Shown: piece by piece, positions 44,247 through 52,712 of the stretch
How the letters are laid out: each line of letters begins with the position of its first letter
Position numbering within the stretch: the first letter of the stretch is position 1
Source: JAABVY01 sp964627935
GTDB lineage: Bacteria > Zixibacteria > MSB-5A5 > JAABVY01
Length of the DNA stretch: 64,000 bases
Direction of reading: 5' to 3'
NCBI GenBank assembly: GCA_964627935.1
Contig: CAZVLB010000006.1
Coordinates: 124,001 to 188,000 of the forward strand
Made by a program: the position numbers and the translations under genes
Notes under the pieces: generated by a model
What the model saw: only the letters and a program-made list of their open reading frames with translations
Database searches by the model: none
Told to the model about the DNA's origin: nothing

Positions 44247-45283
44247 TCTGCTGTACCTCCCTGATTAACCTTGTCGACCAGCATTCCCTCATCCAGAAAT
44301 GCCTTCCCCAGTACGACAATCTCATCACCTGCCTGGACCCCGGACAGGATTTCATAATTTTCGCCGTCACTCTGCCCCAATTGAACTTCCACCGAGCGGG
44401 CCGTGTCGGCATCCAGCTTGAACAGCTTGGGTATGCCACGCTGAATAAGGACCGCTTCAATCGGCACCAGAAGCGCCTTCTCGAGTTGATACAGGTCGAT
44501 CGTTGCCGTAGCCAATCCGCCAACTTTCAAAGCTCCATCGAGGTTGGAAGCCACGATCTCAACCGAAAATGCTCTCGTGTCCGGATTGGCCGAACGGGCC
44601 ACGCGCTTGATTACACCGCTCGTAACCTTGCCATTGGCCCCCTGCATCGTGATCGTCACCGTATCGCCGGCATTGACATAGTCCACATCTTCCGGATCGA
44701 TACCGACATCTATGCGCACCGAATCCCTGCGCCCGACCGTAGCCAGGTGCTGGCCGACATAAACCTGGTCGCCGACATTGACGTTGACAGAAGTGACCTC
44801 TCCGTTAATCGGAGAGACAATATTGACCAGCTCCCTGGCAGCCTGGAAATTTGCTCTGGCTACTTCGAATTCTGTTTCTATCTGGTCCAACTCATTTTCG
44901 GAGACCGCACCCTCTTGATACAGATTTTTATACTTATTTAAAAGCTTGCGCGTGTTTTCGAATACTGCCTGCGACTGATGATACTGCGAGCTTGGCCCGC
45001 CCTCATCCAGTTCGATCAAAACCTTTCCGGCACTGACAGAATCACCTTCTCTGACATTGATTCTCTCAACCGTCTCGGCCAGTTTGGCTATCAGGTCAGC
45101 CTGCTCCAGGCCCTTAACAGTACCCGAATATGTCTTGGAAATTGTCAGGCTTCCATAATCGGCGACAATCGTCTCGACCGGTATCCGTTCCGGTTCAATC
45201 GTATCCTGGGCGGTATCATTACCGCCGCAGCCGGCAACAAAAATCAGAATTAGAACTGCTACAATTATCTTATTTAGCTGCAT
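44243..45283 (-). CDS. RND periplasmic adaptor (membrane fusion) lipoprotein
   Basis: ATG 45283 is chosen for AAAGGAG seven bases upstream. It gives a lipoprotein signal (MQLNKIIVAVLILIFVAGCG). The mature protein of about 325 residues has the two lipoyl halves ('VERINVREGDSVSAGKVLIE' and 'SPINGEVTSVNVNVGDQVYV'), a short alpha-hairpin between them, a beta-barrel ('VRIDVGIDPEDVDYVNAGDT') and a membrane-proximal part ('LSGVQAGDEIVVLGKAFLDE'). It bridges the RND pump to the TolC-type channel encoded upstream. Overlaps on both sides show translational coupling. Confidence 0.94.
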   Translation of the reverse strand: MQLNKIIVAVLILIFVAGCGGNDTAQDTIEPERIPVETIVADYGSLTISKTYSGTVKGLEQADLIAKLAETVERINVREGDSVSAGKVLIELDEGGPSSQYHQSQAVFENTRKLLNKYKNLYQEGAVSENELDQIETEFEVARANFQAARELVNIVSPINGEVTSVNVNVGDQVYVGQHLATVGRRDSVRIDVGIDPEDVDYVNAGDTVTITMQGANGKVTSGVIKRVARSANPDTRAFSVEIVASNLDGALKVGGLATATIDLYQLEKALLVPIEAVLIQRGIPKLFKLDADTARSVEVQLGQSDGENYEILSGVQAGDEIVVLGKAFLDEGMLVDKVNQGGTAE

Positions 45284-46625
45284 TGTCATCTCCTTTATCC
45301 AGTAGGTCAATACCGATCGCTTTCTCGTATCTGGCAACGGCTATCTCGTAATCGTAAATAGCCTGTATATAATTCGTTTCCGCCTGTGTTACCGCCTCAC
45401 GTGCGGCCAGAATCTCGAGCTGAGTACCCACGCCATTCTTGAAGCGCAGGTTGGCAACGCGCAGCCCCTCCCTGGCCAGGCTGATCGTTTTTAATCCGCC
45501 GGTCAACTGCCGCTTCGCGGTTGCTATCGAACCGATCGCCTCTTCTACCTGCAGGCGGATAGCGTCCTCGATCTGCTGTCTCTGAAGCTTACCCTGTATA
45601 TAGTCGGCCCGGGCCTGTTTGACCTTGCCCGATGATTCCAAACCGTCGAAAACAGGAAACGTCAGGTTCAGCGAAGCCGATGTGCTCCTGAACCAGTCAT
45701 TTTCATCCGGAAGGCTCTCATCGACATATGCTTCCCAGTTCATTGCGAAATTGAAATACAAAGACGGCATCCGGCCGGAACGGGCCACTCCGATCGCGCT
45801 TTTGTAGGCCCTGATCAGGTAATCCTGCCCGACATAATCAGGACGGTTGGCAAAAGCCCTTTCCAGGGACCTGTCCAGTCCGGGCGTGGCAATCGTATCC
45901 TCTATATTGAATTCAAAGTCCAGTTCGATATCATTCAGATCATCATAACCTATATAATAGCGCAGGTTATTCAAGGCGATGTCAGCATTGTTTTGCGCTC
46001 TGGTCAATTGCGGGAACAGGTTGGCCAGCTCCACCTCGGCGCTGAGCTTTTCGAATTCCGATACCAGTCCCTCCTGGTAACGGCTCAGAACCACCTCGTA
46101 GTTTTCACGGGCCCGTTCTACCGCATCCTCGGACACGGCCACATAATCCTGTGCCAGGATGGCCGAAAAATAAGCCTCCTTGGCGCCGAAGATGACCTCC
46201 TGCCTAGCCAGTTTCAGGTTCTGCCGCGAATACTGATCATACAGCCTGGCTATCTTGAGCCCGTTAAAAACTCTTCCGCCGCCGAACAGGGTCTGATCGA
46301 TTGTAAAGCCGAAACGGTAATTGTTCCTGGTCCCGATCTGCACCCGCTGATCGCCGAATACCAGCTCCTGAAGCTCGAAGTTGCGTGTATAGCCGCCATC
46401 GAAAGTAAGCGTGGGCAATGCCCCGGCCCAGGCCTCACGTACCTGACCCTCGGCTTTTTCCTTTTCCTGCAAGGCGGAAAGATAGGTCTCATTGTTTTCA
46501 AGAGACATCCTGACCGCCTCAGACACACTCAGGTCAACCGCAAAAAGAGGTGCCTGAAGAATCGGGATAATCAGGAGAACCATGCTGAACATGGCAATTG
46601 CTGAGATTCGTTTAAGCTCCCCCAT
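45270..46625 (-). CDS. TolC-type outer-membrane efflux protein
   Basis: This 451-residue outer-membrane factor has a signal peptide near its start ('ISAIAMFSMVLLIIPILQAP', then LFAVDL). Two OEP repeats follow: 'LSVSEAVRMSLENNETYLSA' to 'SEVELANLFPQLTRA'-like helices, and 'TSASLNLTFPVFDGLESSGK' to 'TQAETNYIQAIYDYEIAVAR'. The second barrel strand motif 'LTFPVFDGL' and the closing 'YEKAIG' are classic. It shares one base with the TetR gene and overlaps the adaptor gene by 14 bases. Confidence 0.94.
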   Translation of the reverse strand: MGELKRISAIAMFSMVLLIIPILQAPLFAVDLSVSEAVRMSLENNETYLSALQEKEKAEGQVREAWAGALPTLTFDGGYTRNFELQELVFGDQRVQIGTRNNYRFGFTIDQTLFGGGRVFNGLKIARLYDQYSRQNLKLARQEVIFGAKEAYFSAILAQDYVAVSEDAVERARENYEVVLSRYQEGLVSEFEKLSAEVELANLFPQLTRAQNNADIALNNLRYYIGYDDLNDIELDFEFNIEDTIATPGLDRSLERAFANRPDYVGQDYLIRAYKSAIGVARSGRMPSLYFNFAMNWEAYVDESLPDENDWFRSTSASLNLTFPVFDGLESSGKVKQARADYIQGKLQRQQIEDAIRLQVEEAIGSIATAKRQLTGGLKTISLAREGLRVANLRFKNGVGTQLEILAAREAVTQAETNYIQAIYDYEIAVARYEKAIGIDLLDKGDDNAAK

Positions 46626-47209
46626 TATGCCAACATCCCTTCCATAAAGATTTCAGTTACCAGTTCGTGTTTTACCTCTGAGGGTATATTCTTATTCTCA
46701 ATTGTTTCACGCACATAAAGCATATCCATCATGCCGATCAAACAGGTCGCCGCCACATACGGGTCAAGATCCTTCATCAGGCCCATATCGATTGCCTCCC
46801 TGATCGTTTTTTCGATATGATTTGTATGGGAATATGCTATATCATGAAAGCGTTTCTTAAAACCAAAGCTCAACTGTGCCTTTTCTCCCAGGAGCATACG
46901 CACCAGGGGCTGGCGGGTCTTGAGATAGCCGCCATAGATTTCAATTCCACGCTTCAGCCTGTCAACCGGCGAGGATACCCCCTTCAGGCCGCTTCTCATC
47001 TTCCGGTCAAGCTGTTCAAAACCGCTCTCAATCACCGAAATGAGGATATCTTCCTTATTTTTGAAATAATTGTATACCGTCCCTTTGGCCAGGCCCGCCC
47101 GGCGTGCGATTTGCTCCACCTCAGTGCCATGAAAGCCATTGCGCGAAAACAGCCATTCCGCCGCTTTGATTATCTTTTTGCGTTTTTGTTTCTGCCTGTC
47201 AACTGCCAT
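46625..47209 (-). CDS. TetR-family transcriptional regulator
   Basis: ATG 47209 is preferred because GAAGGAAG precedes it. An upstream TTG-type start at 47245 would place the operator inside the gene. The 194-residue product has a typical HTH ('KIIKAAEWLFSRNGFHGTEV', 'EQIARRAGLAKGTVYNYFKN', 'KEDIL') and a helical ligand domain. It heads a seven-gene operon and sits just after an 18-bp perfect palindrome over the likely transcription start, so autorepression and control of the whole efflux-bacillithiol unit are probable. The inducer is unknown. Confidence 0.93.
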   Translation of the reverse strand: MAVDRQKQKRKKIIKAAEWLFSRNGFHGTEVEQIARRAGLAKGTVYNYFKNKEDILISVIESGFEQLDRKMRSGLKGVSSPVDRLKRGIEIYGGYLKTRQPLVRMLLGEKAQLSFGFKKRFHDIAYSHTNHIEKTIREAIDMGLMKDLDPYVAATCLIGMMDMLYVRETIENKNIPSEVKHELVTEIFMEGMLA

Positions 47210-47226
47210 CTCACTTCCTTCGTAAT

Positions 47227-47244
47227 TGACTGACCGGTCAGTCA
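47227..47244. promoter_or_regulatory. TetR operator (perfect 18-bp palindrome)
   Basis: TGACTGACCGGTCAGTCA is its own reverse complement. It lies 18 bases upstream of the TetR start and 1 base downstream of the putative -10 box, an ideal place for repression. Palindromes with TGAC half-sites around a CCGG centre are common for TetR-family repressors of efflux operons. Confidence 0.85.
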
Positions 47245-47245
47245 T

Positions 47246-47274
47246 ATTTAACCGCCAAAAAAGCGAATGACCAA
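47246..47274 (-). promoter_or_regulatory. Promoter of the TetR-RND-bsh operon
   Basis: Minus-strand TTGGTC (47274-47269), 17 bases, TTAAAT (47251-47246). The expected start of transcription falls within the operator palindrome. Confidence 0.5.
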
Positions 47275-47345
47275 TTTAACGAATTAATAAAAATATGGTT
47301 TCATTTTTTTCGGATTTTTTTGTTAGAATGAGGTTAGAATCGGGG

Positions 47346-48314
47346 CTATATCCATCTTCTTTTCTTGAAAAACACAAGCAATACAACCACGACTACAATA
47401 ATCAGGCCCCAGATTATCAGGTAGCCATGATCCGTCTGCAGAAGCGGCATCCTCTCGAAATTCATGCCGTAGAGGCTGGCCAGAAAGGAGGGCGGCAACA
47501 AAATAGCTGTAAATATGGTCAAAAACTTAATGATCTGATTGGTGCGCTCGGAAATAGAGGAGAAATATACCTCCAGAGCTGAATTCAAAATATCACGATT
47601 ACTGTCGCACTCATCCATCATGCGAGAAAGATGGTCATGGATATCGGCAAAATAAACCTCAGCCTTCTCCGATATAAGCGACAGCTTGCCGGTTGTCATC
47701 TGGTATATGACCTCCCGCAGGGGCGCCATAATTCGCTTAAAATCAAGCGTGTCACGGCGGATATTGAAAATGCGCTTGATAATCTCCGATTCCGGTTCCA
47801 GGAAGATATCATCCTCGATTTTGTCCGTCTCCGCTTCGATAATATCCAGCGGCTTATTGTATGTGTCAACAAGATAATCCAGAATAGCATGGAACAGGAA
47901 ACTGGTGCCGCGCGCCACAATACGGTCATCGCGCTGGAACTTGCGAAACAGCGTATTGAGGATGTCGATCTGATGCCTGTGTACCGTAACCACCGCATTG
48001 CGGCTCAGAAATATGCCGATATCATCAACCTGCAATTCATCCTCTCCCCCCGGACGGCCGACCGATTGGAAAATCACGAACAGATATTCCTCGTATTCGT
48101 CCACCTTGGGACGGCTTTCCTCTGACAGGACGTCCTCGATCGAGAGCGGATGAAAGTTGAAATCATGGGTCAGGATATAGGATTCCTCATCGGTGGGATT
48201 GAAAAGGTCAACCCACAGGATTGAATTGGGAGTCTGCATCAGTTCCTTGAAATCAAGGACCCCCAGACGTTCCCGTCCTCCGCTTTCCGGTGTCCAGTAA
48301 AACGATCTAACCAT
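47346..48314 (-). CDS. corA: CorA-family magnesium/cobalt transporter
   Basis: This 322-residue protein has the CorA plan: a large cytoplasmic alpha/beta N-terminal domain ('WVDLFNPTDEESYILTHDFN', 'HPLSIEDVLSEESRPKVDEY'), a long stalk helix, and two C-terminal membrane segments with the signature 'YGMNFERMP' between them. The Lys/Arg tail 'FFKKRRWI' ends the protein. It forms a pentameric divalent-cation channel. The start overlaps the end of the endonuclease gene by 8 bases. Confidence 0.94.
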   Translation of the reverse strand: MVRSFYWTPESGGRERLGVLDFKELMQTPNSILWVDLFNPTDEESYILTHDFNFHPLSIEDVLSEESRPKVDEYEEYLFVIFQSVGRPGGEDELQVDDIGIFLSRNAVVTVHRHQIDILNTLFRKFQRDDRIVARGTSFLFHAILDYLVDTYNKPLDIIEAETDKIEDDIFLEPESEIIKRIFNIRRDTLDFKRIMAPLREVIYQMTTGKLSLISEKAEVYFADIHDHLSRMMDECDSNRDILNSALEVYFSSISERTNQIIKFLTIFTAILLPPSFLASLYGMNFERMPLLQTDHGYLIIWGLIIVVVVVLLVFFKKRRWI

Positions 48315-48966
48315 TTTTCACGTTTTCTTTGTAGTACCTGCAATACCGGGGCAAATTGCACTGGCCGCATAACGGACTGCCGGATTTGCATGTACGACGT
48401 CCATGCCTGACAATGTTCAAGTGCAGATTATAATAATCAAGATTATCCGATTGATCAAACCAAAACTTAAATGTTTTTTCACGGTCATCGCTCTCAGGCA
48501 CAAGCCCCATGCGCCAGCTGACACGATGAACATGCGTATCGACCGGCATAATTGGCTTGCCGAATGCAAACAAAAGCACACAGGCGGCAGTCTTCGAGCC
48601 GACACCATCAAATGAAGTCAGATAATCCAGGCCCTTCTCAAGCGGATAGTATTTGATTTTCTCCAGGCTGAACCGTCCATGATCCTGATGTACTTTATTT
48701 AGGGCCGATTTGATATAGCGGCTCTTGCTTTTGGCCAGCCCGCCGGATTTGATGGCCTCCTCTATTTTGGACAGCGGGGCATCATCAATCGATTTCCAGC
48801 CCTTAAACCCCGATTTCAGGGACTCAAATGCGCGCTCTGAATTGACATCCGAGGTGTTCTGAGAAAGTATGGTCCCGATCAGAACATCGAGCGCGCTGCC
48901 ATGTGGTTTCCATTTACGTTTGCGGTAGGCTTTTTTGAGAAGTTCATCGAGTTTTTTTAACTTCAT
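48307..48966 (-). CDS. Endonuclease III-like DNA glycosylase (HhH-GPD, 4Fe-4S)
   Basis: ATG 48966 (MKLKKLDELLKKAYRKRKWK) is chosen over a far upstream frame that overlaps the neighbouring gene by over 100 bases. The product of about 219 residues has 'ALDVLIGTILSQNTSDVNSE', the HhH and catalytic Asp segment 'SFDGVGSKTAACVLLFAFGK' then 'PIMPVDTHVHRVSWRMGL', and four cluster cysteines spaced C-x6-C-x2-C-x5-C ('CKSGSPLCGQCNLPRYC'). It repairs oxidised pyrimidines in DNA. The normal Lys of bifunctional Nth corresponds to 'GSK'. Confidence 0.93.
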   Translation of the reverse strand: MKLKKLDELLKKAYRKRKWKPHGSALDVLIGTILSQNTSDVNSERAFESLKSGFKGWKSIDDAPLSKIEEAIKSGGLAKSKSRYIKSALNKVHQDHGRFSLEKIKYYPLEKGLDYLTSFDGVGSKTAACVLLFAFGKPIMPVDTHVHRVSWRMGLVPESDDREKTFKFWFDQSDNLDYYNLHLNIVRHGRRTCKSGSPLCGQCNLPRYCRYYKENVKNG

Positions 48967-50047
48967 GGTCTTTATCGGCTTTCTGAGCCTGATCTGCATG
49001 CTTGCCGTTGCCGTTGCCGTTATCTCCCGGGAAATCGACCTCCAGCGATTCCTTGCGAATCTCACTCACGCCGAAATGATCCTTAAACAGGAAGAATAAA
49101 CCGCAGATCCAGACCGGCGCAAGGTTCAGAAAATGCAGTATCAATGAAAAACTGACCGCCACCTCCTTGCTGACATCGCCACCGTAAACCTGCTTGAGAA
49201 TACCGATAACGATCCATTGGAATGTCCCCACATTGCCCGGGGTAATCGGGATTGTGGTAAAAAATGCCGTGAGTGCCACAAACACCAGGCCCATCCAGAA
49301 CGGCACATTCAGCCCGAATCCCTCACGAAATGCCGCAATCAGGAAAACAACCACACCCACCGAACAGGCCCACATCAGCATCGAATAAAACAAAACCGTA
49401 ATCGTGTGCCGGAAAGACGTCAACGAACCCAGGCCCTGGGTAAATGATTTAGCCAGCTTTTCCAGCCTTTTGTAAAATCGCGGGAAACGTCTGCGGATTT
49501 TGGTCTTGCCGAAATAGGTCAGACCGCGACGGTTTATCAGAATCAGGACATAAGCCAGAATCAGCCCGATCAGAATGATACCGAGGATGAAAACATAGCG
49601 CGTGATCCATCCCGGGAAAGTGAAGAAAAATGACGATGTGATCAAAAGCAGAATCAGGCAGATACCATCGAATGTCGCCTCCATCAGGATAGTCGTGGCA
49701 CAGAATGTCTTGGGCAGATTTTCTGCTTTATGCAAAATTACCACACGGGCCGCCTGGCCGGTCAGGGCGGGCAGGGAAATATTTACCAGCTGTCCCACGG
49801 AATACACAGAGAAAATCCTGCGGACCGGTATATGCTTATATTTATCGATCAGCATCTTCCAGCGCATGGAAGCCACGAAGACCTTCAGAATACCCAGAAT
49901 AAATGCCGGCGCAAGGTAAACGAATCTGATGCTTTTGATCGTTTCCCACAGCCGCGAAAAATCCAGGTCATAAAAACACAGCCCCAGAAGAACAAGCGCA
50001 ACGAGTATCCCGAAAATCCATTTATGACGGAAATGCAGCTTAGCCAT
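48944..50047 (-). CDS. Flippase-like membrane protein (LPG synthase TM/UPF0104 family)
   Basis: This 367-residue protein has about eight membrane segments and the family features 'SMRWKMLIDKYKHIPVRRIF', 'ISLPALTGQAARVVILHKAE' and 'FFTTIPITPGNVGTFQWIVI'. The C-terminus is hydrophilic ('GDNGNGNGKHADQAQKADKD'), where the DNA has a short CCGTTG-type repeat. Proteins of this type are lipid flippases or the membrane part of lysyl-phosphatidylglycerol synthase. No transferase domain is present here. It overlaps the endonuclease gene by 23 bases. Confidence 0.88.
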   Translation of the reverse strand: MAKLHFRHKWIFGILVALVLLGLCFYDLDFSRLWETIKSIRFVYLAPAFILGILKVFVASMRWKMLIDKYKHIPVRRIFSVYSVGQLVNISLPALTGQAARVVILHKAENLPKTFCATTILMEATFDGICLILLLITSSFFFTFPGWITRYVFILGIILIGLILAYVLILINRRGLTYFGKTKIRRRFPRFYKRLEKLAKSFTQGLGSLTSFRHTITVLFYSMLMWACSVGVVVFLIAAFREGFGLNVPFWMGLVFVALTAFFTTIPITPGNVGTFQWIVIGILKQVYGGDVSKEVAVSFSLILHFLNLAPVWICGLFFLFKDHFGVSEIRKESLEVDFPGDNGNGNGKHADQAQKADKDHEVKKTR

Positions 50048-50129
50048 GAACGGAAGATAAATCAGTGTTTATTGACTGTCAAACAATATAATAAAGAAGG
50101 AAAAACTCTACCTGACAGGTAAGCTATTG

Positions 50130-50891
50130 TCATTCATACTGATAGGCTTTGGCAATGTCTATCCAGCCCTTGAGGTTATTGGCAAAAATAGCCTCATAAT
50201 AGCCCGATTCCTGTTTGAGAATCTCAAATGTCAGCCCCTCATGGGCAGTAAAGCGGATATCGCTGGTTGCGCCCGGACCCGCCAGAACATTCACCTCCGG
50301 CTCGATAATCACAGCCCTGTCCGTGAAATAGTTGAGCTTGAGGTTTATTCCCAGCAGGCTGCCGGAAATCACCAGCAACACGATCAAAGCGATTATTCCG
50401 GCCAGGATAAGAGGATTTTTTTGTTTATAGAAGACTTGAAAGATCAGGATTACAATCAATCCCAGGAAGAAAACAAAGCTGATTATGGTCAGCTCATTGA
50501 CATGAAAACTCAGTGCGCTGCTTTTTACAAAGCCCCAGATCGGATTCTGCACCGTGTCCTCATATTTATCGCGCAAAGTGCTGCGCACAAACAACAGGTT
50601 GGATTTGATATCGTCATCGCGCGGATCCTGTTTGAGCGCCTTGAGATAATAGGCCACAGCCATGCCTTTGTGCTCGGTTTTATAGTAGCAGTTGCCCAGA
50701 TTATAAAACAGCTCGGCATCAACATAGCCCTGTTCTTCAACCGATTTAAAGAGTTCCAGGGCCTCCTGAAATTCGCCCTGATTATATAATTCCACCGCCT
50801 GATTGAAATCCTCACGCGCATCGGCAAATAAAGTCGCGGTCAGGATGAGGATGACCAGCATGGCCATTAAAGTATATCGCATTGGCCTCAT
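50130..50891 (-). CDS. batE: BatE-like TPR/SH3 membrane protein
   Basis: A 253-residue protein with signal helix ('YTLMAMLVILILTATLFADA'), TPR repeats ('AVELYNQGEFQEALELFKSV', 'AELFYNLGNCYYKTEHKGMA', 'VAYYLKALKQDPRDDD'), two membrane segments (about residues 130-180) and an SH3-like domain at the end ('VNVLAGPGATSDIRFTAHEG'). This is the BatE arrangement of the Bacteroides aerotolerance operon. Its ATG overlaps the batD stop by four bases. It is the last gene of the operon. Proposed role: part of a periplasmic complex with BatA-D for stress resistance. Confidence 0.88.
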   Translation of the reverse strand: MRPMRYTLMAMLVILILTATLFADAREDFNQAVELYNQGEFQEALELFKSVEEQGYVDAELFYNLGNCYYKTEHKGMAVAYYLKALKQDPRDDDIKSNLLFVRSTLRDKYEDTVQNPIWGFVKSSALSFHVNELTIISFVFFLGLIVILIFQVFYKQKNPLILAGIIALIVLLVISGSLLGINLKLNYFTDRAVIIEPEVNVLAGPGATSDIRFTAHEGLTFEILKQESGYYEAIFANNLKGWIDIAKAYQYE

Positions 50892-52711
50892 CGGATCCGT
50901 CTCCCCTCATTTTCCGCCGCCACGATCCATTTTTCGGCACGCCGGAGAATTTCTCGGGCATGCTCCTCGCCGCCGCCACCGGGTGCATAACGGCCGAAAT
51001 TGAGCTCATCGATCAATTCCTTAAATTCACTTCTGATCTCGTCGCTGAAATGATGTTCCTCCAGAATCGATGCGACCTCGCTTTCGGTCAGTCCGGATGC
51101 CGACCTGTTGAACTTATCACCCACATACTGAAAGACCGCCCTCGACACCGCGCCATAAAAATCATCCATTCGGCCCGATTTCAACAGGCCATTGGCTTCC
51201 GAAAGATGTTTACGGGCCATACCGCGGGCACGTTTCAGTCGCCGATACCTGATATCTCCCATCAACTTTTCCTGTCTGCGCCGAAGCACAATAACACCGG
51301 CCAGGATCAAAATCGGCAGGCCCTGCATGGCAATAAATCCCGGCTTCAAAATCAACGGCGTGGAGGACTTTTTAAGCCCGCCCTCCAATGGCTTGACTGC
51401 CAGGATACCGCGCAACTTCAGGTCGGATTTAGGTGTCATCAGCCCGCTTATGGCATCACTCGGCCCGGCTCTACCCGGGCTTATATCTATTGTGTATGAA
51501 TCCGTGCTGTGAGTCTTGTATTGCTCCTGACTGGGATCGAAATAACTCCACTTCAGGGACGGTATCTCGTATACCCCTTCCTGTTCCGGTATGATCGAAA
51601 ACTCGAATATCTTGGCCCCGATAATTTCGCCGCCGGTTTCACGCTGCCAGATACTGTCGCCCGAGGGCCGGATGTCCAGACCTTCGATCTCAGGTAAATC
51701 GGGCGGTGTAATTGTCTTGATATTGCCTTTACCGCTGATCTGCATGGTCATCAGAATCGTTTCATCGACAGTCACTTCCGTGCCGGATATATCAACTTTC
51801 ATATTGAAATCGCCCACCGATCCCTTGAAGCTGCGCGGACGGCCCTCTGCCGGTAAGGGCAATACATTGATCACTTTTGGCTCTGTGTAAAGGGTTTCCG
51901 GCTCGGTGCGCAATCCTCGTGAACGCAGGCTGCGAGGGTTGAACGGATCGAAATTGAGCAGGTTGTCCAGACGATCCGGGGTAACCACAACACGTGTCGG
52001 CTCGATAGTGATCTGGCCCGGAGTTACCGGAAACAGGTAGATATCCATCTCATTGGCCACATAGGCATTGCCCCGGATTACACGCGAAAACCGTTTCCAG
52101 CCGAAATCCTCTTTCCAGAACCCGGAGTAGGATGGCGGTATATACGATGGATCGGAAAGGAAACCGACCCCGCGCTTCTGGAATGCAAAAAATCTATACA
52201 GAAGCATCTCGCCCTCGTAAACGGTATCCTTGCTGATTTGCGCCTCGATAATGAATTCATCATCATCGGTGGCCGATCTTCGACTGGCCCCCGAGGCCCC
52301 TCCCGAGGGACCTTGCGGGGTCCTGGATGCTGTCACTGTCAAAGTCAACGGTTCCGTGGTATATGTTTTTCCGCCCACCTTAACCTGAATCGGCCTGACC
52401 ACGAATTTACCCGTCTGTGTGGGCATCATGATATAGTTGAACTTAACCTGCGTGCTCATACGACCGTTGACAATCTGAGAGCTGTATTGCTGGCCGGTGG
52501 AAAATATGTTGAATCCCTCGAGCGGAGGAAGCTGCGGCTCCTGGACAGAGCGGTTGCCGCTGACTGTCACGGATAATGTCACCTGCTCATTGATGCCGAT
52601 TTCCGGCGAACTGAGTTCCGCGGATACCTGAACATCATCCTGCGCATAAACACCTGCGCAAAAGATGATGGTAAGTGCCAGGGCTGTATATATTATTCTC
52701 ATGATTACCAT
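50888..52711 (-). CDS. batD: BatD oxygen-tolerance protein
   Basis: This 607-residue protein has a signal peptide ('IIYTALALTIIFCAGVYAQD'), several Ig-like domains ('VSAELSSPEIGINEQVTLSV', 'FNIFSTGQQYSSQIVNGRMS', 'FIIEAQISKDTVYEGEMLLY'), one membrane segment near residue 455-475 and a cytoplasmic tail with 'RGMARKHLSEANGLLKSG', 'DFYGAVSRAVFQYVGDKFNR' and 'LTESEVASILEEHHF'. This matches BatD. It starts one base after the batC stop. A second possible ATG is at 52702. Confidence 0.93.
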   Translation of the reverse strand: MVIMRIIYTALALTIIFCAGVYAQDDVQVSAELSSPEIGINEQVTLSVTVSGNRSVQEPQLPPLEGFNIFSTGQQYSSQIVNGRMSTQVKFNYIMMPTQTGKFVVRPIQVKVGGKTYTTEPLTLTVTASRTPQGPSGGASGASRRSATDDDEFIIEAQISKDTVYEGEMLLYRFFAFQKRGVGFLSDPSYIPPSYSGFWKEDFGWKRFSRVIRGNAYVANEMDIYLFPVTPGQITIEPTRVVVTPDRLDNLLNFDPFNPRSLRSRGLRTEPETLYTEPKVINVLPLPAEGRPRSFKGSVGDFNMKVDISGTEVTVDETILMTMQISGKGNIKTITPPDLPEIEGLDIRPSGDSIWQRETGGEIIGAKIFEFSIIPEQEGVYEIPSLKWSYFDPSQEQYKTHSTDSYTIDISPGRAGPSDAISGLMTPKSDLKLRGILAVKPLEGGLKKSSTPLILKPGFIAMQGLPILILAGVIVLRRRQEKLMGDIRYRRLKRARGMARKHLSEANGLLKSGRMDDFYGAVSRAVFQYVGDKFNRSASGLTESEVASILEEHHFSDEIRSEFKELIDELNFGRYAPGGGGEEHAREILRRAEKWIVAAENEGRRIR

Positions 52712-52712
52712 A

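Noticed and set aside
47210..47245. Upstream start for the TetR gene
   Set aside because: It would put the operator palindrome inside the coding region. The ATG at 47209 has a good ribosome site.
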